A stretch of DNA of 5,329 nucleotides from the NCBI GenBank assembly GCA_002794515.1, contig PGTJ01000199.1:1-5329 (forward strand). Direction: 5' to 3'. The notes under the pieces were generated by a model. The model made no database searches and was not told where the DNA came from. It saw nothing but the letters and a program-made list of their open reading frames with translations. Positions within the stretch are counted from its first letter, which is position 1. Each line of letters opens with the position of its first letter. Below are positions 1 through 5,329 of this stretch, piece by piece. A program made the position numbers and the translations under genes. Source of the DNA: Phototrophicales bacterium (GTDB lineage: Bacteria > Chloroflexota > Anaerolineae > Aggregatilineales > Phototrophicaceae).

Positions 1-450
1 ATTGAAGACAAAATCGCTTCGTTCAAAAATCGCCTGCAACAACAAGGCATCGGCTTCGATATGTATATGCGCGTCATGAATATCACCGAAGAGACATTGC
101 AAGAACAATATCGTGAGCCAGCCATTGAAGATGTTAAACGGATTGTTGTATTGCGTGAATTGCTCAAGAAAGAACGTATTAGCGCCACTGATGCCGATGT
201 TCAGGCGAAGATTGATGAGATGTTACTGCCATTTGCAGACAATCAAGAACTTCGCAAACTGTTTGAAAATAACCAAGCGCGCATTTCTGTGTTAAACGAA
301 GTTTTACAAGAACGCTTATATGATCGTATCTTCGATATTGCCACAGGCAAACCATTGCCTGAGTTAAGCGATGTTGAGGGTGATTTAGAAATCTCTGTGA
401 CGGGCGATAATTCTGATTCAGAAGAATCGCAATCAGAAACATCAGCGTAA
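1..450 (+). CDS. tig: Trigger factor, C-terminal part (5' end outside window)
   Basis: Trigger factor is the ribosome-associated chaperone and peptidyl-prolyl isomerase that meets nascent chains at the exit tunnel. The frame is open from base 1, so the gene is cut by the window edge; 149 residues remain of a protein usually about 430-500 long. What is left corresponds to the helical C-terminal chaperone domain: the segment with QQQGIGFDMYMRVMNIT followed by EETLQEQYREPA matches the family pattern 'L..QG...-.Y....g.t.E.l.e..r..A...V+..+vL..+...E.i..t..ei'. The ribosome-binding and FKBP-like domains would lie upstream. The last 25 or so residues are acidic and Ser/Glu-rich, a common low-complexity tail in this family. 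Its position directly ahead of clpP and clpX is the classical gene order and supports the call. No terminator is evident between it and clpP, so co-transcription is likely. Confidence 0.93.
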   Translation: MEDKIASFKNRLQQQGIGFDMYMRVMNITEETLQEQYREPAIEDVKRIVVLRELLKKERISATDADVQAKIDEMLLPFADNQELRKLFENNQARISVLNEVLQERLYDRIFDIATGKPLPELSDVEGDLEISVTGDNSDSEESQSETSA

Positions 451-453
451 ATT

Positions 454-482
454 TTGTTTTGGTTATGCGTGTCTGATATACA
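454..482 (+). promoter_or_regulatory. Possible internal promoter ahead of clpP
   Basis: In the tig-clpP gap, TTGTTT (454-459) is followed after 17 bases by TATACA (477-482), which is preceded by TG plus one base (474-476), giving an extended -10 arrangement. The expected start of transcription near 489 would leave only about 17 bases before the TTG start and would put the ribosome binding site at the very 5' end. The match is modest and AT-rich gaps produce such matches by chance, so this is a weak call. Confidence 0.25.
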
Positions 483-487
483 GAACG

Positions 488-496
488 AAAGGAGAT
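488..496 (+). promoter_or_regulatory. Ribosome binding site deciding the TTG start of clpP
   Basis: AAAGGAGAT is a near-perfect anti-16S match. The GGAG core (491-494) ends 11 bases before the TTG at 506. The first in-frame ATG, at 533, has no such site upstream, so the TTG is the better supported start. Confidence 0.75.
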
Positions 497-505
497 AGGC
501 GATAT

Positions 506-1138
506 TTGCCTTTGGGCAAGCCGCCGTATGATATGAACTTTCATAATGTAATCCCAATGGTGATTGAGCAAGGCAGTCGTGGTGAACGTGCTTATGATAT
601 TTATTCGCTATTGCTCAAAGAACGTATTGTATTTATGGGCATGGGTGTGAATGACCAAGTGGCGAATCTCATCGTGGCGCAATTGTTATTCTTAGACCGC
701 GAAGATGCCGAAAAACCCATCCAGATGTATATTAATTCACCAGGTGGTGTGATTTATTCGGGTTTGGCGATTTACGATACCATGCAAGCTATCAATCCAC
801 CCGTTAGCACAACGGCTGTGGGTATCACCGCTAGTTTTGGCACGGTGTTATTGACCGCAGGTGCAAAAGGCAAACGCTATGCGCTCCCCAATGCCACCAT
901 CCACATGCACCAACCGTTGGGTGGCACACAAGGACAAGCCTCTGATATTGTCATTCAAGCCAATGAAATCATCCGCCTAAAGCAGTTGCTGAATAACATT
1001 TTTGTCAAGCACACGGGCAAACCATTTGAAGTGATTGAGCGCGATACAGACCGCGATGTGTATTATAATGCTAATCAAGCCGTTGAATACGGTCTGATCG
1101 ATGCTGTTTTAGAATTGGACAAAGCAAAAGGAAATTAA
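506..1138 (+). CDS. clpP: ATP-dependent Clp protease proteolytic subunit ClpP
   Basis: ClpP is the cytoplasmic serine peptidase that forms a double heptameric barrel and degrades proteins fed in by ClpX or other Clp ATPases. The 210-residue length fits the family (about 195-210). The catalytic triad reads Ser110 (in GITASFGT), His135 (in HMHQPLGG) and Asp184 (in DTDRD); all three lie 12 residues later than in Staphylococcus aureus ClpP as I recall its numbering, consistent with a longer N-terminus. Other family blocks are PMVIEQGSRGERAYDIYS near residues 17-34, INSPGG (76-81) and the C-terminal AVEYGLID. The start is TTG behind a strong ribosome binding site; ATG at 533 (codon 10) is the alternative and would remove MPLGKPPYD. 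The loop around the nucleophile reads T-A-S-F-G-T where most ClpPs have A-A-S-M-G-A/S, which looks like a lineage variant and not loss of function. clpX follows after two bases. Confidence 0.98.
   Translation: MPLGKPPYDMNFHNVIPMVIEQGSRGERAYDIYSLLLKERIVFMGMGVNDQVANLIVAQLLFLDREDAEKPIQMYINSPGGVIYSGLAIYDTMQAINPPVSTTAVGITASFGTVLLTAGAKGKRYALPNATIHMHQPLGGTQGQASDIVIQANEIIRLKQLLNNIFVKHTGKPFEVIERDTDRDVYYNANQAVEYGLIDAVLELDKAKGN
1127..1132 (+). promoter_or_regulatory. Ribosome binding site of clpX inside the 3' end of clpP
   Basis: AAAGGA lies within the last codons of clpP and ends 8 bases before the GTG at 1141. Because the site is covered by ribosomes finishing clpP, translation of the two genes is probably coupled. 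It also supports the GTG as the true start, since the zinc-finger cysteines begin only nine codons later. Confidence 0.7.
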
Positions 1139-1140
1139 CC

Positions 1141-2427
1141 GTGGGTCTAAAATCTAATGACCATCGTTGCTCATTTTGTGGGCGCGACCATGAAGATGTT
1201 GAACGCCTCATCGCAGGACCAGATGGTGTATTCATCTGTAATTATTGTGTGGAATTGTGTTATAACCTCCTGATGGAAGAAGAACACACTTTCTCACATC
1301 GTAGTGATAATTTTCGCGTGAATAAATTGCTCTCGCCACGCGAAATTATGAATCATTTGGATGAATACGTGGTTGGGCAAACACACGCCAAACGGGTGTT
1401 GAGTGTAGCGGTTTATAATCACTATAAACGTATCCAAACCACAAAAAGTGCCGATGGCATTGAATTAGATAAGAGCAATATCCTGATGCTGGGTCCGACG
1501 GGGAGTGGTAAAACACTCCTCGCTCAAACCCTTGCCCGAATTTTGGATGTGCCATTCTGCATTGCTGATGCAACCGCGCTCACCGAAGCGGGTTATGTGG
1601 GTGAAGATGTCGAGAACATTCTGCTCCGCCTCATCCAAGCCGCCGATGGCGATATTGCCCGTGCCGAAAAAGGCATCATCTATATTGATGAAATCGATAA
1701 AATCGCCCGCAAGTCGAATGATAACCCTTCTATCACCCGCGATGTATCGGGCGAGGGAGTACAACAAGCATTGCTGAAAATTATTGAAGGCACACTGGCG
1801 AATGTGCCACCACAAGGTGGGCGCAAACATCCACATCAAGAATTTTTGCAAATTGATACCCGTAACATCTTGTTCATTTGTGGTGGGACATTTGATGGTA
1901 TAGACGATCATATCCGCAAACGTCTAGGCACAAGCACGGCTATGGGCTTTGGGGCAACGGCAGAACGAGTTAAAGATGATTTATCTAGCCTGCTCCGCAA
2001 AACCACACCAGAAGATTTGATGCAATTCGGGCTTATCCCAGAATTGATAGGTCGTCTGCCTGTATTAGTCAGTATTGATGCCCTCGACCGCGATGCGTTA
2101 ATGAAAATCCTCACCGAGCCAAAGAATGCGCTGGTCAAACAATATAAACACTTATTGTCGTTGGATAATGTCGAATTGATATTCCACGAATCGGCATTGA
2201 GCGCGGCGGCAGATCTAACTATCAAACGTGAGACAGGGGCGCGTGGTTTGCGCTCTATTATCGAAAAAGTGTTGTTAGATGTCATGTTCGAGATACCGGG
2301 CAGGACAGATATTCGCCGTGTAGAGATTGATGGTGATGTGATTAACGGGTTAATCCCGCCACATATCTATAGCGCCAGTGGTGATAAGCTCGTCTGGTCA
2401 GATGGCTCTTTGACCCCCGCGGCGTAA
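1141..2427 (+). CDS. clpX: ATP-dependent Clp protease ATP-binding subunit ClpX
   Basis: ClpX is the hexameric AAA+ unfoldase that recognises tagged substrates, pulls them through its central pore and delivers them to ClpP. The 428 residues match the usual 410-430. In order: an N-terminal C4 zinc-binding domain with Cys10/Cys13 and Cys33/Cys36; Walker A GPTGSGKT (118-125); the pore-1 loop GYVG (151-154); Walker B IIYIDEID (179-186); the RKH pore loop (228-230); a sensor-1 region NILFICGGTF (242-251); the arginine finger in ELIGRLP (Arg305); and sensor 2 in TGARGLRS (Arg368). The loop that docks onto ClpP, normally IGF, reads MGF (268-270), a conservative change. Start is GTG, two bases after the clpP stop. 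The gene is complete and ends just before a strong terminator hairpin, so it is the last gene of its operon. Confidence 0.98.
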   Translation: MGLKSNDHRCSFCGRDHEDVERLIAGPDGVFICNYCVELCYNLLMEEEHTFSHRSDNFRVNKLLSPREIMNHLDEYVVGQTHAKRVLSVAVYNHYKRIQTTKSADGIELDKSNILMLGPTGSGKTLLAQTLARILDVPFCIADATALTEAGYVGEDVENILLRLIQAADGDIARAEKGIIYIDEIDKIARKSNDNPSITRDVSGEGVQQALLKIIEGTLANVPPQGGRKHPHQEFLQIDTRNILFICGGTFDGIDDHIRKRLGTSTAMGFGATAERVKDDLSSLLRKTTPEDLMQFGLIPELIGRLPVLVSIDALDRDALMKILTEPKNALVKQYKHLLSLDNVELIFHESALSAAADLTIKRETGARGLRSIIEKVLLDVMFEIPGRTDIRRVEIDGDVINGLIPPHIYSASGDKLVWSDGSLTPAA

Positions 2428-2474
2428 CATCTATGGGGCATGATATATCATCGATGCCCCATAGCGATGTTTTT
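2427..2474 (+). terminator. Intrinsic terminator after clpX, in the convergent gap
   Basis: An uninterrupted 11-bp stem, CTATGGGGCAT (2431-2441) pairing with ATGCCCCATAG (2454-2464), closes a 12-base loop. The stem can be extended past a two-base bulge by ACAT (2427-2430) with ATGT (2467-2470), and five Ts follow at 2470-2474. The T-run sits on the + strand side, so it best terminates tig-clpP-clpX. The same stem is available to - strand transcripts from the facing gene, which ends at 2477, but those have only a short, interrupted T stretch after it. Part of the loop is palindromic (GATATATC, 2442-2449). Confidence 0.85.
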
Positions 2475-2476
2475 AG

Positions 2477-4357
2477 CTACCATTCGACAACAAACATAGT
2501 ATCCCACCATTTGCCCGTCATATACCATGTATTGGTGACAGAGTCATAAGCGATGCCATTGAACACATCGACCGATTGTGTGCTATTTTCGTAAGCACGA
2601 TTGACTAAGTCAAGCCCATCTAATACAACCGTCACAATCCCTGTATATTTGTTGATGATGATAGCATATTGGGTTTGCCACACATTGGCGATGATAAAAT
2701 CTTCGTTTGGTGGGCATTCCAATTCGTTGATGCGCGTCACGGGCATTCCATCTAATGTGACGGAAAAAGTGTCGATGACCTCAAATGTTTGTGGGTCACG
2801 GATGGTGATGCTATCTGATCCATCACTCATATATAAAACATCATCATCATAACATAACCCCCAACCTTCGCCTTCATAGGTATATGTACTGATTTGCTCG
2901 AAGGTGTCGATGTCATATACAAAAGCGGTGTTCTCGCGCCATGTGATTTGAATGAGGCGATCATCCACCAATGCTAACCCCTCTGCGAAATAATCTGGTG
3001 GCAAATCCACACGGCGTAACACTTCGCCCGTTTCTGGATTCACTTCGCGTAGGGATGATTGCCCATATAAACCCGCACTCTCATAAAATAAGTTATTGTG
3101 ATATACCAATCCTTGTGTGAAGGCGTTGGGGTCATGCGGGGCGCTGGCGATAATCTGCAATGTGCGCCTATCGGCACGAATGAATGGGCGTTGAATAGAC
3201 ACCCCTATAAAGTCATCTTGTTGGCGGATGGTTTGAGCATTTTCATCACCTGTCAGGGTGTCTAATAGAAATGCCGTGACGAAGTGATTGGTCAGGTCGT
3301 GCGCCCTATCCATATCCCACACAAGGTCGGAACAACTACTAAAAAATCCGAATTGAATGGCTTGGGCGAAGCATTTATCGACAAAAATAAAATGTCCCGC
3401 ATTTTCTAATTCGATATAGGTGGTGGTTTGTGGCGGGAGCATGGCATAAAATTGACGTGCATCGCGTTCTACGGGTGTGGTTTTATCGGCAGATCCCGCG
3501 ATGATGAGGGTAGGCGGGTAGGGTGTGTTGGAGTCGATGCTGATAATCGGCGCATTCCATGGGGCGAGTGCAACAACAGCTTTGATGCGAGGGTCGGTTA
3601 GGCTGTCCCATGCGCCAATAGGCGGGGTGTTGTATCCCCATAATTGACTGATTTGTGTCTCAAAGTCGCCTACAAAGCAGGCATTTTGAAATAAATCGGA
3701 TGCAGTCTCGCAAATTGCATCTAATTTATCGAAATTCAATTGTGCGCCACCAAGCATCAAGGCGGTATATCCACCAAATGAATGCCCAATGACGGCGAGG
3801 GTGTTCATATCGAGTAATCCTGCAAAATCGCCATCGGTATTGAGTTCCTCAGCAAATGCAATGAGGCGTAGCATATCTTGCGGTCGGTAAGCAAAATTGG
3901 CTGGTATATTTCGTACGAATGCCTCACGATTTAGCCCATCGACAATCGTGTTGGTTGGATGATCAACAGCCAGCACAATAAATCCATAACTAGCCAGATG
4001 CTCGGTCAAGAAGGTACTTTGAAAGCGATATCCACCACTGCCATGCGAAAATAAAATCACAGGGTAGGGCGCACCATCAGCGAAAGGCAGAGAATCTCGC
4101 AAGGCACGTCCATTTTCGTAACGCAGAATATTCAGACGATATTCTGTCGTTTGTGGCAGATTATCAGGATTTTGAGCGGGATACCAGATGGTCGCTGTTA
4201 ATGGACGGTTGGCATCTTCAATCACAAAATCGCGTGTACCAACGGCATAATCGCCACGTAGGGCGTATGGTGGGGCATCGGGACGTTGCGCCAATAACAT
4301 GCTGTTGGTCAGTAACAACACAAGTAAACTCACGATAAAACGGGTAATACGATACAT
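2477..4357 (-). CDS. Exported alpha/beta hydrolase fused to a plant-type glutaminyl cyclase beta-propeller
   Basis: This 626-residue protein appears to hold two enzymes. Residues 1-23 form a signal peptide (Arg-containing start, hydrophobic 8-22, possible cleavage after SMLLA, leaving Gln24). Residues about 30-365 resemble PAF-acetylhydrolase/dienelactone-hydrolase-like alpha/beta hydrolases: FSHGSGGYR (103-111) for the oxyanion region, nucleophile Ser193 in GHSFGG, probable Asp291 in GSADKTTP and His322 in NAGHF. Residues about 398-626 match the Glu_cyclase_2 family (papaya/Xanthomonas type glutaminyl-peptide cyclotransferase, a five-bladed propeller): HDPNAFTQGL (408-417), YESAGLYGQSS (425-435), FAEGL with Glu459, ITW with Trp473, GEGWGL with Trp499, NELE (544-547), NVW with Trp560, NGIAYD (600-605) and TGK with Lys616. 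That family converts N-terminal Gln to pyroglutamate. The hydrolase substrate cannot be told from sequence. The start has AGGAG 5 bases upstream. The gene lies 8 bases after the MBL gene and is probably co-transcribed with it. Confidence 0.88.
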   Translation of the reverse strand: MYRITRFIVSLLVLLLTNSMLLAQRPDAPPYALRGDYAVGTRDFVIEDANRPLTATIWYPAQNPDNLPQTTEYRLNILRYENGRALRDSLPFADGAPYPVILFSHGSGGYRFQSTFLTEHLASYGFIVLAVDHPTNTIVDGLNREAFVRNIPANFAYRPQDMLRLIAFAEELNTDGDFAGLLDMNTLAVIGHSFGGYTALMLGGAQLNFDKLDAICETASDLFQNACFVGDFETQISQLWGYNTPPIGAWDSLTDPRIKAVVALAPWNAPIISIDSNTPYPPTLIIAGSADKTTPVERDARQFYAMLPPQTTTYIELENAGHFIFVDKCFAQAIQFGFFSSCSDLVWDMDRAHDLTNHFVTAFLLDTLTGDENAQTIRQQDDFIGVSIQRPFIRADRRTLQIIASAPHDPNAFTQGLVYHNNLFYESAGLYGQSSLREVNPETGEVLRRVDLPPDYFAEGLALVDDRLIQITWRENTAFVYDIDTFEQISTYTYEGEGWGLCYDDDVLYMSDGSDSITIRDPQTFEVIDTFSVTLDGMPVTRINELECPPNEDFIIANVWQTQYAIIINKYTGIVTVVLDGLDLVNRAYENSTQSVDVFNGIAYDSVTNTWYMTGKWWDTMFVVEW

Positions 4358-4362
4358 ATTCG

Positions 4363-4367
4363 CTCCT
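4363..4367 (-). promoter_or_regulatory. Ribosome binding site of the hydrolase-cyclase gene
   Basis: On the - strand AGGAG overlaps the TAG stop of the preceding MBL gene and ends 5 bases before the ATG at 4357. The overlap of stop and binding site suggests translational coupling and supports both the operon and this start. Confidence 0.75.
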
Positions 4368-4989
4368 AATTGCTTTGTTCAGGAATAATAACATTGGCAA
4401 AATTGCCAACCAATCGCTGAAACCGTTGGGCATCATGAATGGTCGCCCCTTCGTTAGGATACCCCCAATTACTCGGCATCACCCAACGAGGACGCATCAT
4501 TTTCACGACTTCGACCGCATCTTCTACACTCAATGTGCCATTTGCATCAATGGGCAAAATGGCAATATCGGGCTGGATATGACTCATTTCTGGGATAATT
4601 TGTGTATCGCCTGCATAATAAATATCATAAAAATTTAACGAGATGATAAACCCCAATCCCCCCGCTTCGATAGGATGTTTGGGGTGATGTGGTGAATATG
4701 CTGGCACGGCTTTGATACTCGCTCTGCCGATATTGATCGTATTCCATTGACGTAGTAATATGGTCTCTGGCAATTGTTCGATAATGGCTGAATTGCCGAT
4801 GATTTTTGTATCTGCACCGCGCAACTTCTCGATATCGGGTATGGAAAAATGTTGGTGATGTTCATGTCCGATGAGGATGACATCGGGATGGAACACTTTA
4901 CGGGTGATTCGCCACGGATTGATATAAATGAGAGGATCACTTTGGATGACAAAACTGCCATGCCCAAGCCATTGGATATTGTCGATCAT
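4366..4989 (-). CDS. Metallo-beta-lactamase-fold hydrolase-like protein (UlaG/Lactamase_B_3-like) with altered metal-ligand positions
   Basis: From the ATG at 4989 this is a 207-residue cytoplasmic protein of the MBL fold, closest in layout to the short UlaG-like/Lactamase_B_3 hydrolases. Family marks are WLGHGSF (7-13), YINPWR (22-27), GHEHHQHFS (41-49) for the HxHxDH motif, AVPAYS and a following HP (94-106), and AGDTQIIPEM (126-135) with Asp128. Three expected acidic or His positions differ: the Asp of HxHxDH is Gln46, the Asp of the usual IDPW/Y is Asn24, and the terminal His of the P-x-H-[WY]-G motif is Asn174 (PSNWG). The frame could extend to 5139, but the extra 50 residues have no family similarity, and the region carries promoter-like and repeat sequences. 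The ATG at 4989 fits the usual N-terminus and has AGG seven bases upstream. Substrate is unknown. It leads an operon with the exported hydrolase-cyclase. Confidence 0.82.
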   Translation of the reverse strand: MIDNIQWLGHGSFVIQSDPLIYINPWRITRKVFHPDVILIGHEHHQHFSIPDIEKLRGADTKIIGNSAIIEQLPETILLRQWNTINIGRASIKAVPAYSPHHPKHPIEAGGLGFIISLNFYDIYYAGDTQIIPEMSHIQPDIAILPIDANGTLSVEDAVEVVKMMRPRWVMPSNWGYPNEGATIHDAQRFQRLVGNFANVIIPEQSN

Positions 4990-4996
4990 CTTTTTA

Positions 4997-5016
4997 CCTG
5001 ATATATCCTGATATAA
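4997..5016. repeat. Tandem 10-bp direct repeat ahead of the MBL gene
   Basis: CCTGATATAT (4997-5006) is followed immediately by CCTGATATAA (5007-5016), nine of ten bases identical and exactly one helical turn apart. On the - strand each copy reads as TATATCAGG-like, and the copy nearest the gene supplies the AGG used as its ribosome binding site. It could be an operator, a duplicated ribosome binding segment, or chance in AT-rich DNA. Confidence 0.5.
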
Positions 5017-5025
5017 ATCACGCCT

Positions 5026-5054
5026 AATGTAACGTACTTTATCAGAGAGAACAA
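5026..5054 (-). promoter_or_regulatory. Candidate promoter for the MBL / hydrolase-cyclase operon
   Basis: Reading the - strand, TTGTTC (5054-5049) is followed after exactly 17 bases by TACATT (5031-5026). Transcription would begin near 5019, about 30 bases ahead of the ATG at 4989, and would place the tandem repeat in the leader. Hexamer matches are 3 of 6 and 4 of 6, so the call depends mainly on spacing and position. If right, it also argues against a start upstream of 5026. Confidence 0.35.
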
Positions 5055-5099
5055 TAGAGAACATGGTGAATTGTAGGTGTGGTTTTGTGATAAGTTCGC

Positions 5100-5105
5100 T
5101 ATAAT
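5100..5105 (+). promoter_or_regulatory. Candidate -10 element for the lipoprotein gene
   Basis: A perfect TATAAT stands 40 bases before the ATG at 5146, giving a leader of about 34 bases. No good -35 hexamer sits at 16-18 bases; TTGTAG at 5071-5076 is 23 bases away and TTGTGA at 5085-5090 only 9 bases away. It may depend on an activator or be fortuitous. Confidence 0.4.
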
Positions 5106-5131
5106 TAAGGTGTACAAGCTGGCACACTGCT

Positions 5132-5136
5132 AGGAG
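5132..5136 (+). promoter_or_regulatory. Ribosome binding site of the lipoprotein gene
   Basis: AGGAG ends 9 bases before the ATG at 5146. An ATG at 5139 in another frame is only two bases from the site and opens a seven-codon frame, so 5146 is the sound start. Confidence 0.7.
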
Positions 5137-5145
5137 CAATGAACG

Positions 5146-5329
5146 ATGGCAAATTCGACTAAACTTTTAATTTTATTAGGAATGTTAACCCTCATCATGA
5201 CAGGCTGTCTGCGCGATACGAATGAGGTGGATAATAGTATATCGGCTATTGCCTCGCCAACGACCGGGCAATCTGTGCCATCGTCGGAAGATATTATCTC
5301 GAATCCAGTCGTGGCACAACAGGTGGATA
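5146..5329 (+). CDS. Putative lipoprotein, N-terminal part (3' end outside window)
   Basis: An open frame of 61 complete codons runs from the ATG at 5146 off the right edge. Residues 1-21 form a type II signal peptide: a short polar start with Lys6, a hydrophobic run LLILLGMLTLI (7-17), then the lipobox MTGC with Cys21 as the expected lipid-modified residue. Met at position -3 of the lipobox is tolerated but less common than Leu or Val. After the cysteine the chain is polar and Ser/Pro/Thr-rich, as expected of a linker that carries a domain away from the membrane. The functional domain is not in the window, so nothing can be said about its role. It is divergent from the MBL gene and shares the 156-base gap with it. 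AGGAG nine bases upstream supports the start. Confidence 0.75.
   Translation, partial: MANSTKLLILLGMLTLIMTGCLRDTNEVDNSISAIASPTTGQSVPSSEDIISNPVVAQQVD

Noticed and set aside
533..535. ATG at codon 10 as the clpP start
   Set aside because: There is no Shine-Dalgarno sequence at a workable distance, whereas the TTG at 506 follows a near-perfect site. It remains possible on protein alignment grounds alone.
179..571. 130-codon open frame on the - strand across the end of tig and start of clpP
   Set aside because: It is antisense to two well-supported genes, its translation has no family features, and it crosses their regulatory gap.
1465..1911. 148-codon open frame on the - strand inside clpX
   Set aside because: It lies antisense to an unambiguous, motif-complete clpX, has no recognisable domain and no ribosome binding site context; it is a coding shadow.
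1908..2285. 125-codon open frame on the - strand inside clpX
   Set aside because: Its composition mirrors clpX codons in antisense, and there is no independent evidence of a gene.
2427..2474. Hairpin between the convergent genes as a small RNA or mobile-element end
   Set aside because: The GC-rich stem with a T-run directly after a stop codon is fully explained as a terminator; there are no target duplications or partner repeat.
4990..5139. 50-residue N-terminal extension of the MBL protein from an ATG at 5139
   Set aside because: The extension lacks family similarity, has no good ribosome binding site at 5139 or 5064, and covers the likely promoter and tandem repeat. The ATG at 4989 begins exactly where the MBL family usually starts.
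5139..5162. Seven-codon frame ATG...TAA overlapping the lipoprotein start
   Set aside because: Its ATG is only two bases after AGGAG, too close for normal initiation. A regulatory upstream frame cannot be excluded but nothing supports it.

Overview
The window carries a housekeeping proteostasis cluster on the + strand, a convergent two-gene unit on the - strand that codes for an exported hydrolase and a metallo-beta-lactamase-fold protein, and the start of a lipoprotein gene on the + strand at the right edge. The order tig-clpP-clpX is a very common bacterial chromosomal arrangement. There are no phage, transposon, CRISPR or RNA-gene signatures. The left half is ordinary core genome; the right half looks like lineage-specific accessory content.

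Organism (inference): a free-living bacterium with moderate GC, TTG and GTG starts on clpP and clpX, and strong AGGAG-type ribosome binding sites. The ClpP active-site loop (TASFGT rather than the usual AASMGA), the lipoprotein and the secreted hydrolase are compatible with Chloroflexota (Anaerolineae-like). This rests on remembered family features and not on a search, so treat it as tentative.

Layout. 1-450: C-terminal part of trigger factor. 506-1138: clpP, with a TTG start behind an AAAGGAGAT site. 1141-2427: clpX, two bases after clpP, with its ribosome binding site inside the end of clpP. 2427-2474: a strong hairpin with a T-run that ends the tig-clpP-clpX unit and separates it from the convergent unit. 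2477-4357 (-): a 626-residue exported protein joining a PAF-acetylhydrolase/dienelactone-hydrolase-like alpha/beta hydrolase to a plant-type glutaminyl cyclase beta-propeller. 4366-4989 (-): an MBL-fold protein just upstream of it in the same operon, with substitutions at expected metal-ligand positions. 4990-5145: a divergent promoter region with a tandem 10-bp repeat. 5146-5329: the beginning of a + strand lipoprotein that runs off the window.

How the genes work together: trigger factor folds nascent chains, and ClpX unfolds tagged or regulatory substrates and feeds them to ClpP. The - strand pair is translationally close (8-base gap, ribosome binding site overlapping the upstream stop), so the cytoplasmic MBL protein and the exported hydrolase-cyclase are co-expressed, but no shared pathway can be read from sequence. 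The most unusual item is the two-enzyme fusion, whose own predicted mature N-terminus is a glutamine, the type of residue its cyclase domain would convert to pyroglutamate.
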